From Streptomyces sp. 1222.5 (GTDB taxonomy: Bacteria > Actinomycetota > Actinomycetes > Streptomycetales > Streptomycetaceae), in the NCBI RefSeq assembly GCF_900105245.1, contig NZ_FNSZ01000001.1, positions 1,612,001-1,676,000 of the forward strand: 64,000 bases of DNA. Direction: 5' to 3'. Within the stretch, counting starts at the first letter, position 1, and each line of letters starts with the position of its first letter. Both the position numbers and the translations under genes were made by a program. Shown one piece after another: positions 25,607 to 33,243 of this stretch. Under the pieces are notes generated by a model that saw nothing but the letters and a program-made list of their open reading frames with translations, did no database searches and was not told the origin of the DNA.

Positions 25607-26528
25607 GGCCGTACCGCTCCTCCGCCTTCCAGAAGTACACGAAGCCACCCGCGAAGACGGCCACGGCCCAGAACAGGGCGATGGCCCACACGTGCGGCGG
25701 CAGGTTCGAGGAACCGTATCCGTCGATCAGGGCGAACCGCATCAGGTCCATGTAGACCGCGGCCGGGTTGACCTGGAGCAGCCGGACGATCCACTCGGGG
25801 CGGCCCTCCATCATCGTGCTGATGGAGAACATGACGCCGGAGGCGTACATCCAGGTGCGCAGGACGAAGGGCATCAGCTGGGCGAGGTCCGGCGTCTTGG
25901 CGCCCATGCGGCCCACGATCAGCGCGAGCCCGGTGTTGAACAGGAACTGCAGCGCCAGCACCGGGACGATCAGCAGCCAGGACAGGCCGGGGTAGCTGCC
26001 GAAGCCGATGGCCACGAGGAACATCACGATCATCGAGAAGAGCAGCTGCTGCAGCTGTTGCAGCGAGAAGGAGACGGGCAGCGAGGCGCGCGGGAAGTGC
26101 AGGGCGCGTACCAGCCCCAGGTTGCCGGCAATCGCGCGGACGCCGGTCATCACCGAGCTCTGCGTGAACGTGAACACGAAGACGCCCGTGACCAGGAACG
26201 GGATGTACACGTCCTTGGACATGCCCCGGCTGGCGTGCAGGATGACGCCGAAGATGAAGTAGTAGACCGCCGCGTTCAGCAGCGGGGTCGCCACCTGCCA
26301 CAGCTGGCCGAGCTTGGCCTGGCTGTACTGCGCCGTCAGCTTCGCCTGCGAGAAGGCGAGGATGAAGTGGCGGCGCCCCCACAGCTGACGGACGTAACTG
26401 CCGAGCGAGGGCCGGGCACCGCTCACCGAGAGCCCGTACTTCGCGGCGAGGTCGGCCGGCGTCAGTCCCTCGTCGGGCGACGGGGCCGCGGTCACCGCGA
26501 CCGTGCCGTCGTGCGTGGTCTCACTCAC
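25599..26528 (-). CDS. ABC exporter permease, TagG/Wzm type (ABC-2)
   Basis: A 309-residue ABC-2 membrane protein. After ~60 cytoplasmic residues it has about six helices, with the conserved LGQLWQVATPLLNAAVYYFIFG (part: LGQLWQVATPLL) entry helix and a re-entrant region typical of Wzm/TagG. It pairs with the ATPase that overlaps its end. A 110-base gap separates it from the glycosyltransferase gene upstream, so a secondary promoter is possible. Substrate is inferred from the operon only. Confidence 0.9.
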   Translation of the reverse strand: MSETTHDGTVAVTAAPSPDEGLTPADLAAKYGLSVSGARPSLGSYVRQLWGRRHFILAFSQAKLTAQYSQAKLGQLWQVATPLLNAAVYYFIFGVILHASRGMSKDVYIPFLVTGVFVFTFTQSSVMTGVRAIAGNLGLVRALHFPRASLPVSFSLQQLQQLLFSMIVMFLVAIGFGSYPGLSWLLIVPVLALQFLFNTGLALIVGRMGAKTPDLAQLMPFVLRTWMYASGVMFSISTMMEGRPEWIVRLLQVNPAAVYMDLMRFALIDGYGSSNLPPHVWAIALFWAVAVFAGGFVYFWKAEERYGRG

Positions 26529-26639
26529 AGGTGGAAACTTTCGTCTTCGGGTTCAACTGCTTGCGCGCCGCCTCCTCGGCGGACGCGTTCACGAGCGGCA
26601 CGACCGGTCGACGCGTCGCGGCCTCTCACGTCGAGCTTG

Positions 26640-27524
26640 TCAGATCACCGGAGGGCGGCCCAGTCGTGTGAGCCGCCACACAGTGCGCCAGCGCATCGGA
26701 CGGCGGGGGCCGCACGAGGTGCTCCAGCCCTCCCGGAAGCCGCCGAACCAGGCCTTCAGGGCCGGCCGGGAGGGGCGGCGCAGCAGCGTGAGCAGCAGCC
26801 AGACCCCGAGGTAGACCGGGACCAGGGGGGCGGGGAGGTTGCGGCGGGCGAGCCAGACCCGGTTGCGGGCGACCATGCGGTGGTAGACCGCGTGCCGCGA
26901 GGGCGCGGTCGTCGGGTGGTACAGCACCATGTCGGACCGGTAGTCGATCATCCAGCCCGCGTCGAGGGCCCGCCATGCCAGGTCGGTTTCCTCGTGGGCG
27001 TAGAAGAATGCGTCCGGGAGGCCGCCGACTTCCGCGAACACGCGGGTGCGGACGGCGTTGGCGCCGCCGAGGAACGTGGTGACCCGGGAGGAGCGCATCG
27101 GGTCGGAGGCGCGCAGCCGCGGCACGTGCCGGCGCTGGGTCTCGCCGGTCTCGGGGTCGGCGATACGGAAGCTGACGATGCCGAGCTCGGGGTCCGCGGC
27201 GAACGCCTCGCGGCACAGCTCGGCGGTGTCGTGCCGGGCGAGCAGGCCGTCGTCGTCGAGGAAGAGCAATATGTCGACATCGCGACCGCCGGGGCCGAAG
27301 GCCTCTATGCCGACGTTCCGGCCGCCGGGGATGCCCAGGTTCTCGGGCAGCTCCAGCGTCCGCACGCCCTCGGGGACGTCCGGGACGGGCGAGCCGTTGC
27401 CGACGACCACCACCTCGACGCGGTCGCCGTCCTGCTTGGCGACCGAGTCGAGCAGGGCGCGCAGCTCCTCGGGCCGGTTGCCCATGGTGATGACGACGGC
27501 GCCGACGCGCAGGGCCGCGCTCAC
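26640..27524 (-). CDS. Family 2 glycosyltransferase
   Basis: A 294-residue GT-A-fold transferase. The nucleotide-sugar region VVITMGNRPEELRALLDSV opens the protein (VVITMGNRP), LLFLDDDGLL supplies a DXD-like metal motif, and EETDLAWR is the late acidic motif of rhamnosyl/galactofuranosyl-type GT2 enzymes. A C-terminal hydrophobic stretch (PVYLGVWLLLTLL) may anchor it to the membrane. GTG 27524 overlaps the preceding CDP-alcohol transferase stop (GTGA). It probably adds a sugar to the product of that enzyme. Confidence 0.85.
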   Translation of the reverse strand: MSAALRVGAVVITMGNRPEELRALLDSVAKQDGDRVEVVVVGNGSPVPDVPEGVRTLELPENLGIPGGRNVGIEAFGPGGRDVDILLFLDDDGLLARHDTAELCREAFAADPELGIVSFRIADPETGETQRRHVPRLRASDPMRSSRVTTFLGGANAVRTRVFAEVGGLPDAFFYAHEETDLAWRALDAGWMIDYRSDMVLYHPTTAPSRHAVYHRMVARNRVWLARRNLPAPLVPVYLGVWLLLTLLRRPSRPALKAWFGGFREGWSTSCGPRRPMRWRTVWRLTRLGRPPVI

Positions 27525-28300
27525 TTCAGCCTGCTGGAGGCGAGGATGGACACGAGGTGCAGCAGGGTCTGCAGCAGCGCGATGCCGGCCAGCACCGCGA
27601 CGCCGAGCCGGGAGAAGAACAGGTCGCCGCGGGCCTGGTCGACGACCGCCAGGACCAGGATCAGCAGGGACGCCTCGATACCGAGGATCAGCCGGTGGAA
27701 CTTCAGGGCGGCGGCGGCGCGGCGGGCCAGCGCCATGCCGGAGGTGCGCATCTCGGCGGCGGCCTCCTGCACCGGCGGCTTGCCGGCCTGGTGGCGGGCG
27801 ACGCCGACGAGGTCGGTCTCGGCCTTGATGAGGATGGCGCCGAGCGCGGCCAGTGTGCCGAGAAAGGCCCACAGCCAGTCGATACGGCCGCTGCCCCACA
27901 GGTCGGCGGCGCGCAGACCGAAGCCGACGAGGACCGCGGCGTCGGTCAGGTAGGCGCCGACCCGGTCCAGGTAGACGCCGTTCAGCGAGTACTGCTGCTT
28001 CCAGCGCGCGATCTCGCCGTCGACGCAGTCCAGCAGCAGGTACATCTGGACGCACACCACGCCGAGCACCGCACCCGGGATCCCCGGCACCAGGAGTGCC
28101 GGGGCCGCGAGCACGCCGAAGACGGTCATCAGGTACGTGAGCTGGTTGGGCGTGACCCTGGTGTTGACCAGGTAGCGGTCGACCCGCAGGGAGACCTCTC
28201 GCATGTAGAGGCGCCCCATCCAGTGCTCACCGCTGCGCCGGTCCTTCACCCCCGCGGGGTGGACGACCGGACGGAGTTCAGCTACCGATGGCCTTGACAT
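27521..28300 (-). CDS. CDP-alcohol phosphotransferase family membrane protein with altered motif
   Basis: A 259-residue integral membrane protein of the CDP-alcohol phosphatidyltransferase family, which moves a phospho-alcohol from a CDP donor to an acceptor. Most of the motif is present: Asp91, Asp94-Gly95, Ala98-Arg99, Gly108 and Asp112. The final Asp, expected at 116, is Ala (GVYLDRVGAYLTD; next Asp at 120). In studied members that Asp is the catalytic base, so activity may be altered. ATG 28300 lies inside the end of the dehydrogenase gene (23-base overlap). Confidence 0.82.
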   Translation of the reverse strand: MSRPSVAELRPVVHPAGVKDRRSGEHWMGRLYMREVSLRVDRYLVNTRVTPNQLTYLMTVFGVLAAPALLVPGIPGAVLGVVCVQMYLLLDCVDGEIARWKQQYSLNGVYLDRVGAYLTDAAVLVGFGLRAADLWGSGRIDWLWAFLGTLAALGAILIKAETDLVGVARHQAGKPPVQEAAAEMRTSGMALARRAAAALKFHRLILGIEASLLILVLAVVDQARGDLFFSRLGVAVLAGIALLQTLLHLVSILASSRLK

Positions 28301-29339
28301 AGTCGGCGTAGACGTCCTTGATCTGATGGGTTTCGAGGGCGAGGTGTTCGAGGATCGTGTACCGGCCGGGCCGGGTCTCCGGGGCGAACTCCACGACCCG
28401 GACGAACTCGTCCACGGTGAAGCCGATCTCCTCCGGAAGCACCGGAAGCCCGTGCCGGCGCAGCACCTCGGCCATGAACGCCGCCTCCTCGTGCGCCCCG
28501 CGCAGGTACATCGCGAAGGCCGCACCGAGGCCGCACTGCTCGCCGTGGGCGGCAGCCCGCTTCGGGAAGAGCAGGTCGAAGGCGTGGTTGATCTCGTGGC
28601 AGGAGCCCGAGGCGGGCCGGGAGTCGCCCGAGATCGACATCGCGACGCCCGTGAGGACCAGCGCCTCGGCGAGCACCTGCAGGAAGCCGTTCTCCCCGAT
28701 GCCGCCCGGGTGCCGGAGCACCGCCTCGCCGGCCTGCCGGGCCATGGCGGCGGCCAGACCGTCGATCTGCTCGCCCTTGACCCGGTTGGCCAGCTCCCAG
28801 TCCGCGATCGCGTTGATGTTGGACACCGCGTCGCCGATACCGGCGCGCACGAAGCGGGCCGGGGCCTCGCGGATGACGTCCAGGTCGATCACGGCCGCGA
28901 TCGGGTTGGGCACGCCGTAGGAGCCGCGGCCCGCGTCGTTGTCGAGGGTGGCGACCGGCGAGCACAGACCGTCGTGGGCGAGGTTCGTGGGGACGGCGAC
29001 GAGGGGCAGGCCCACGCGCGCGGCGGCGAACTTCGCACAGTCGATGATCTTGCCGCCGCCGAGGCCGACGACCGCGTCGTAACGGCCGGACTGCATCTCG
29101 CCGGCCAGCCGGACGGCGTCGTCCAGGGTGCCGCCGCCGACCTCGAACCAGGTGGCGCCGGGCAGCGAGGGCGAGATCCGCTCGCGCAGCCTGGCGCCGG
29201 AGCCGCCGCTGACGGCGACCGCGAGCCGGCCGGAGTGCGAGATGCGCTGGTCGGCGAGGACGCCCGCCAGGTCGTCGAGGGCACCCGGGCGGATGTCGAC
29301 GACGACCGGCGAGGGGATCAGCCGGGTCAGTACTGGCAC
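28278..29339 (-). CDS. Glycerol-1-phosphate dehydrogenase-like protein (AraM/EgsA family)
   Basis: A 353-residue member of the metal-dependent G1P/iron-alcohol dehydrogenase fold. The NAD-binding GGGKIID (94-100) and NLAHDGLCSPVA closely match the EgsA/AraM pattern, and the likely metal ligands Asp123, His248 (SGSCHEINHAF) and His265 (AAAHGEQCGLG) are all present. EgsA/AraM enzymes reduce dihydroxyacetone phosphate to sn-glycerol-1-phosphate, the archaeal lipid stereoisomer, which is rare in bacteria. GTG 29339 overlaps the nucleotidyltransferase gene by 13 bases. The operon context suggests the product becomes a CDP-activated unit. Related sugar-phosphate reductases are possible. Confidence 0.82.
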   Translation of the reverse strand: MPVLTRLIPSPVVVDIRPGALDDLAGVLADQRISHSGRLAVAVSGGSGARLRERISPSLPGATWFEVGGGTLDDAVRLAGEMQSGRYDAVVGLGGGKIIDCAKFAAARVGLPLVAVPTNLAHDGLCSPVATLDNDAGRGSYGVPNPIAAVIDLDVIREAPARFVRAGIGDAVSNINAIADWELANRVKGEQIDGLAAAMARQAGEAVLRHPGGIGENGFLQVLAEALVLTGVAMSISGDSRPASGSCHEINHAFDLLFPKRAAAHGEQCGLGAAFAMYLRGAHEEAAFMAEVLRRHGLPVLPEEIGFTVDEFVRVVEFAPETRPGRYTILEHLALETHQIKDVYADYVKAIGS

Positions 29340-30079
29340 GCGATCTCCCGTCCCCGGGCGAGGTCGTCGTGGTTGTCGATCTCGACCCACTTGACGTCAC
29401 CGATCGGTGCCACGTCGATCTTGAAGCCGCGGTTCACCAGCTCCTGGTAGCCGTGCTCGTAGAACTGCTGCGGGTCCGTCTCCCAGACCGTCTTCAGCGC
29501 GTCGGCCAGTTCGAGGGCGGCGTCGCCCTCGATCAGGGTGACGCCGATGTACTCGCCGGTCGCCTCGGCGGGGTCCATCAGCTTGGTGATCTTGCGGACG
29601 CCCTTCTCGGCGTCGACGACGACCTTCATCTCCTCGTCCGCGAGGGACTTCACGGTGTCGAGGGCAAGGATGATCTTCTTGCCCTCGCCGCGGGCGGCGA
29701 GCAGCGTCTTCTCGACGGAGACCGGGTGGACCGTGTCGCCGTTGGCGAGGATCACACCGTCCTTGAGGGCGTCACGGCCGCACCACAGGGAGTAGGCGTT
29801 GTTCCACTCCTCGGCCTTGTCGTTGTCGATCAGGGTGATCTTGAGGCCGTACTTCTGCTCCAGGGCCGCCTTGCGCTCGTACACGGCCTCCTTGCGGTAG
29901 CCGACGATGATCGCGACCTCGGTCAGACCGATCTCGGCGAAGTTGCCGAGGGTCAGGTCGAGCACGGTGATCGAGTCCTCCGCGCCCGCGGGCCCCACCG
30001 GCACCAAAGCCTTGGGAAGGGTGTCGGTATAGGGGCGCAGTCGCCGTCCGGCGCCTGCCGCCAGCACGAGGCCGATCAT
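29327..30079 (-). CDS. Sugar/alcohol-phosphate nucleotidyltransferase (LicC/IPCT-like)
   Basis: A 250-residue nucleotidyltransferase with the N-terminal signature LAAGAGRRLRPYTDTLPKAL (Lys23), WNNAYSLW at 92-99 and NGD at 113-115. These match the LicC (phosphocholine cytidylyltransferase) and inositol-1-phosphate cytidylyltransferase group, so the product is probably a CDP-alcohol. It lies between two CDP-alcohol transferase genes and the dehydrogenase gene, overlapping neighbours by 4 and 13 bases. CDP-glycerol formation from glycerol-1-phosphate is an inference, not shown by the sequence. Confidence 0.85.
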   Translation of the reverse strand: MIGLVLAAGAGRRLRPYTDTLPKALVPVGPAGAEDSITVLDLTLGNFAEIGLTEVAIIVGYRKEAVYERKAALEQKYGLKITLIDNDKAEEWNNAYSLWCGRDALKDGVILANGDTVHPVSVEKTLLAARGEGKKIILALDTVKSLADEEMKVVVDAEKGVRKITKLMDPAEATGEYIGVTLIEGDAALELADALKTVWETDPQQFYEHGYQELVNRGFKIDVAPIGDVKWVEIDNHDDLARGREIACQY

Positions 30080-31875
30080 GCGGGTTCTCCTTCATCGTGT
30101 ACGGCGGGCGCCCCAGCGGACACCCAGAAGCGGATGCTCTCGACGAGCACCACCAGGGCGACGGCCACGGCGAGCACCGTGAGCGCGACCTTGAACTGCG
30201 AGGCGGTGAGCACCGCGGCCAGGACGGTGACGAGCAGCGTCCGCCCTTCGTGCCCCCCGATGGCGCGCACCAGCCGGGCCGGCGGCGCGCCGGCGTTCCC
30301 GCGGATGCGGTACACCGTGTCGTAGTGATGGTAGGCGACGGCGGCCACCAGGCCGAAAGCCGCGGGAAGGGCCCCGTTCACCCCCGCTTTGCCCGCGAGG
30401 GCGAGGACGGTGCCGTACTCGGCGGCCCGGAAGATCGGCGGGACGAGCCAGTCGAGGGCGCCCTTGAGGGGGCGGGCGACGGCAAGGGCCGAGGTGAGGA
30501 CGTAACCGAGGGCGCCGACGACGGGCAGCACGCTGCCGTGGCCGGCCAGGGCCGAGCAGGCCACCACGGCGGCGCCGCCGAGCAGGGCCACGGCGGGGAC
30601 GGCGAGGCCGGGCAGGCCCCGCTTCGCCGGGCGCCGCAGGGCGTCGGCGAGCGGACCCGAGTCGGCGAGGTCGGCGAGGGCCTGCGCCGCGCGGTCGGTG
30701 CGCCGGGCCTTGCGGGTCAGCGAGCGCAGCACACGGCCCGCCGTGGTGTAGGTCGCGGCGAAGGCGCAGCCGATCAGCAGCACGTAGAAGGTGATGCGGG
30801 GGGTGGTGGCCGCGGTGAGGACGGCGATCATCGCCCAGCGCTCGCCGATCGGCAGGACGATCATGCGGCGCACCCAGACCGTCCAGCCGACGCTGTCGAG
30901 CCGGTCGGAGAGGGCGGCGGTGGGGCTGGTGTTGGCGGTGGCGTCGTGGTTGGCCTCGTTGAACGAGAAGTCCACCACATGCCGGCAGGTCTGCAGGATC
31001 ATCGCGCCGAGTGCCAGGGCCCACACGTCGTCGCCGCCGCGGGCGGCGCCGAGGGCGAGGCCGGCGTAGTACGCGTACTCCTTGGCCCGGTCGAAGGTGG
31101 CGTCCAGCCAGGCGCCGAGCGTGGAGTACTTGAGGGCGTAGCGGGCGAGCTGGCCGTCGGTGCAGTCCAGCACGAAGGAGGCGATCAGCAGCACGCCGGC
31201 CGCGACGAAGCCGACGCGGGTGCCCGTCGCCGCGCAGCCGGCCGCTATCAGGGCCGTGAGCAGCGAGGCGGTGGTGACCTGGTTCGGGGTGAGGCCCCGG
31301 CGCGCGCACCAGCGGGCGATGTAGCGCGAGTAGGGGCTGATGAAGAAGGTGGTGAAGAAGCCGTCGCGGGACTTCACGGCGGACTTCAGGCGTACGGCCT
31401 CGTCGTCCACGGAGGCGACGGCCTGCCGTGCCTCGTTGCGGGCCTGCGGGTCGTCCGGCACGGCCGCGACCAGGCTGCCCAGCTCGGGGCGGTGCACCTC
31501 GGCGCCGTCGGCGTCCAGAGCGGTGACGATGCCTTCGGCGAGGCTGTCCACGGCGAGGGCGGTCCCGCCGCCGGCGGAGGTCTCGCGGGCCACCGCCCGG
31601 GTGAGGGCCTGCCGTGCGGCGGGCTGGGCGGTGACGGCGCCGGGTACGGCGGAGAGCGGGAAGCGCGGGTCGGTCAGGCCGAGGCGCAGGGCGTGCAGGT
31701 GACCGACGAAGCGGGCGTCGACCACGGCCACGCGGTCCGCGGCGGGAGCGGCGGCGAGCAGGGTCTCCGCCCCGGAGGCGTCCGCTGCCACCTGTACGTC
31801 GAAGCCGAGGGACCGCAGATCGCTCTCGAGCGACGATCCGGGGACCGGCTGACCGGTGACGATGGCGGTCGGCAA
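30076..31875 (-). CDS. CDP-alcohol phosphotransferase fused to DUF5941-like membrane domain
   Basis: A 599-residue, three-part protein. Residues 1-170 are soluble and resemble a degenerate nucleotidyltransferase-like domain without catalytic motifs. Residues ~175-290 hold a complete CDP-alcohol transferase motif: Asp237, Asp240-Gly241, Ala244-Arg245, Gly254, Asp258, Asp262. The C-terminal ~200 residues are a further set of membrane helices that I associate with DUF5941. TTG 31875, with AGGGAGTGAG upstream, is used. It is the first gene of the leftward operon, behind the PHO box. It probably makes the phospho-alcohol-linked lipid or polymer backbone; substrate unknown. Confidence 0.8.
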   Translation of the reverse strand: MPTAIVTGQPVPGSSLESDLRSLGFDVQVAADASGAETLLAAAPAADRVAVVDARFVGHLHALRLGLTDPRFPLSAVPGAVTAQPAARQALTRAVARETSAGGGTALAVDSLAEGIVTALDADGAEVHRPELGSLVAAVPDDPQARNEARQAVASVDDEAVRLKSAVKSRDGFFTTFFISPYSRYIARWCARRGLTPNQVTTASLLTALIAAGCAATGTRVGFVAAGVLLIASFVLDCTDGQLARYALKYSTLGAWLDATFDRAKEYAYYAGLALGAARGGDDVWALALGAMILQTCRHVVDFSFNEANHDATANTSPTAALSDRLDSVGWTVWVRRMIVLPIGERWAMIAVLTAATTPRITFYVLLIGCAFAATYTTAGRVLRSLTRKARRTDRAAQALADLADSGPLADALRRPAKRGLPGLAVPAVALLGGAAVVACSALAGHGSVLPVVGALGYVLTSALAVARPLKGALDWLVPPIFRAAEYGTVLALAGKAGVNGALPAAFGLVAAVAYHHYDTVYRIRGNAGAPPARLVRAIGGHEGRTLLVTVLAAVLTASQFKVALTVLAVAVALVVLVESIRFWVSAGAPAVHDEGEPA

Positions 31876-31993
31876 CCGAACTCACTCCCTGGGGGTCGGC
31901 GCGCGGGCGCCGGTCGTCTGCGTGGTGGGGCGCCCTTGGCCGCGGGACCCGGGCGGCATGTCGGCAGAGGGTATCGGATGGGCGGAAGCCCAT

Positions 31994-32015
31994 GTTCACC
32001 GGCCGTTCACGGCCC
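31994..32015 (+). promoter_or_regulatory. PHO box (PhoP-binding direct repeats)
   Basis: Two adjacent 11-base direct repeat units, GTTCACCGGCC (31994-32004) and GTTCACGGCCC (32005-32015), match the Streptomyces PHO-box pattern, whose core is GTTCACC with 11-base spacing. The site lies between the divergent DUF5941 gene (start 31875) and the galE-like gene (start 32142). PhoP at such sites activates or represses genes under phosphate limitation, including genes for phosphate-containing wall polymers. Confidence 0.65.
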
Positions 32016-32141
32016 GGTCCACGGGGGCTGCCCCGTCCTTTGCCGCGATCATCATCGGTGATCCGGGGCCGCCCCACAAACCCTGGGGGGCAGACCAGGG
32101 CAACCGGGACACCCGGCGGGCTCGGCATAGGGTGGACGACC

Positions 32142-33113
32142 ATGACGTGGCTGATCACCGGCGGAGCCGGATACATCGGGGCGCATGTGGCACACGCCAT
32201 GGCCGGCGCCGGAGAGAGCGTGGTGGCACTGGACGACCTGTCGGCCGCCGTGCCCGCCCGGCTGCCCGCCGGGGTCCCGCTCGTCGAGGGCTCGACGCTG
32301 GACGGGGAGCGGCTGAAGCGGGTCTTCGCGGAGTACGGCGTGACGGGTGTGGTGCATCTCGCCGCCCGCAAGCAGGTCGCCGAGTCCGTGGCCCGGCCCA
32401 CCCACTACTACCGGGAGAACGTCGGCGGACTGGCCACGCTCCTGGACGCGGTCGCCGGCGCGGGCATCCGCCGGCTGGTGTTCTCCTCGTCCGCGGCCGT
32501 GTACGGCAACCCGGACGTGGAGCTGATCACCGAGGACACTCCGTGCGCCCCGGTGAACCCCTACGGCGAGACCAAGCTGGCCGGTGAGTGGCTGGTGCGG
32601 GCGGCAGGTGGTGCGCACGGGATCTCCACCGTATGTCTGCGGTACTTCAACGTGGCGGGCGCGGCCGCGCCGGAACTCGCGGACACCGGTGTCTTCAACA
32701 TCGTGCCGATGGTCTTCGACCGGCTCACCCGCGACGAGGCCCCGCGGATCTTCGGCGACGACTACCCGACGCCGGACGGCACCTGCGTCCGGGACTACAT
32801 CCACGTGGCCGACCTCGCCGAGGCTCACCTGGCGGCCGCGCGGCGGCTGGCGTCCGGGGACGTGGTGGGTGATCTGACGCTGAACATCGGCCGGGGCGAG
32901 GGCGTCTCGGTGCGGGAGCTGATCGACGTCGTCGGCGAGGTCTCCGGGGACCGCAGGCCGCCCGTGGTCGAGGGGCGCCGCCCGGGGGACGCACCGCGCG
33001 CGGTCGCCTCGGCCGAGCGGGCCGCCGAGGCGCTGGGCTGGCGGGCCCGGCGCGGAGTGCGGGAGATGATCGACTCGGCCTGGCGGGGCTGGCAGCTGCA
33101 CCACGGCACATGA
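32142..33113 (+). CDS. GalE-like NAD-dependent epimerase/dehydratase
   Basis: A 323-residue extended short-chain dehydrogenase close to UDP-glucose 4-epimerase. GGAGYIG binds NAD; SSSAAVYG gives the catalytic Ser, and NPYGETK gives Tyr/Lys of YxxxK. The ATG follows GGGTGGA closely, so the leader may be very short. It diverges from the DUF5941 operon across the PHO box, and would supply UDP-galactose or a related sugar to the glycosyltransferase of that operon. Exact epimerase specificity is not certain. It ends at a strong terminator. Confidence 0.87.
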   Translation: MTWLITGGAGYIGAHVAHAMAGAGESVVALDDLSAAVPARLPAGVPLVEGSTLDGERLKRVFAEYGVTGVVHLAARKQVAESVARPTHYYRENVGGLATLLDAVAGAGIRRLVFSSSAAVYGNPDVELITEDTPCAPVNPYGETKLAGEWLVRAAGGAHGISTVCLRYFNVAGAAAPELADTGVFNIVPMVFDRLTRDEAPRIFGDDYPTPDGTCVRDYIHVADLAEAHLAAARRLASGDVVGDLTLNIGRGEGVSVRELIDVVGEVSGDRRPPVVEGRRPGDAPRAVASAERAAEALGWRARRGVREMIDSAWRGWQLHHGT

Positions 33114-33120
33114 GCCACCA

Positions 33121-33159
33121 CTGCCCTGACCTGCGCATCGTTTGCGCAGGTCAGGGCAG
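33121..33159 (+). terminator. Terminator of the galE-like gene
   Basis: A perfect 17-bp stem (33121-33137 with 33143-33159; arm begins CTGCCCTGACCTGCGC) with a 5-base loop lies 7 bases past the stop. It is the strongest hairpin in the window and cleanly separates the gene from the cation-efflux gene. Confidence 0.85.
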
Positions 33160-33243
33160 ATGACAACGGTGTTCAGTGCCGCGTTGCCCCATACCCCCCA
33201 CCCGTAGTTCACTGGCTCGTGACGCACACGGAAGGCGGTAGTC

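Noticed and set aside
33161..33175. TGACAAC-G-GTGTTCA as a Zur or CsoR/ArsR-type operator
   Set aside because: Only 5 of 7 arm positions pair and it does not match the Streptomyces Zur box, so it is not listed as a feature.
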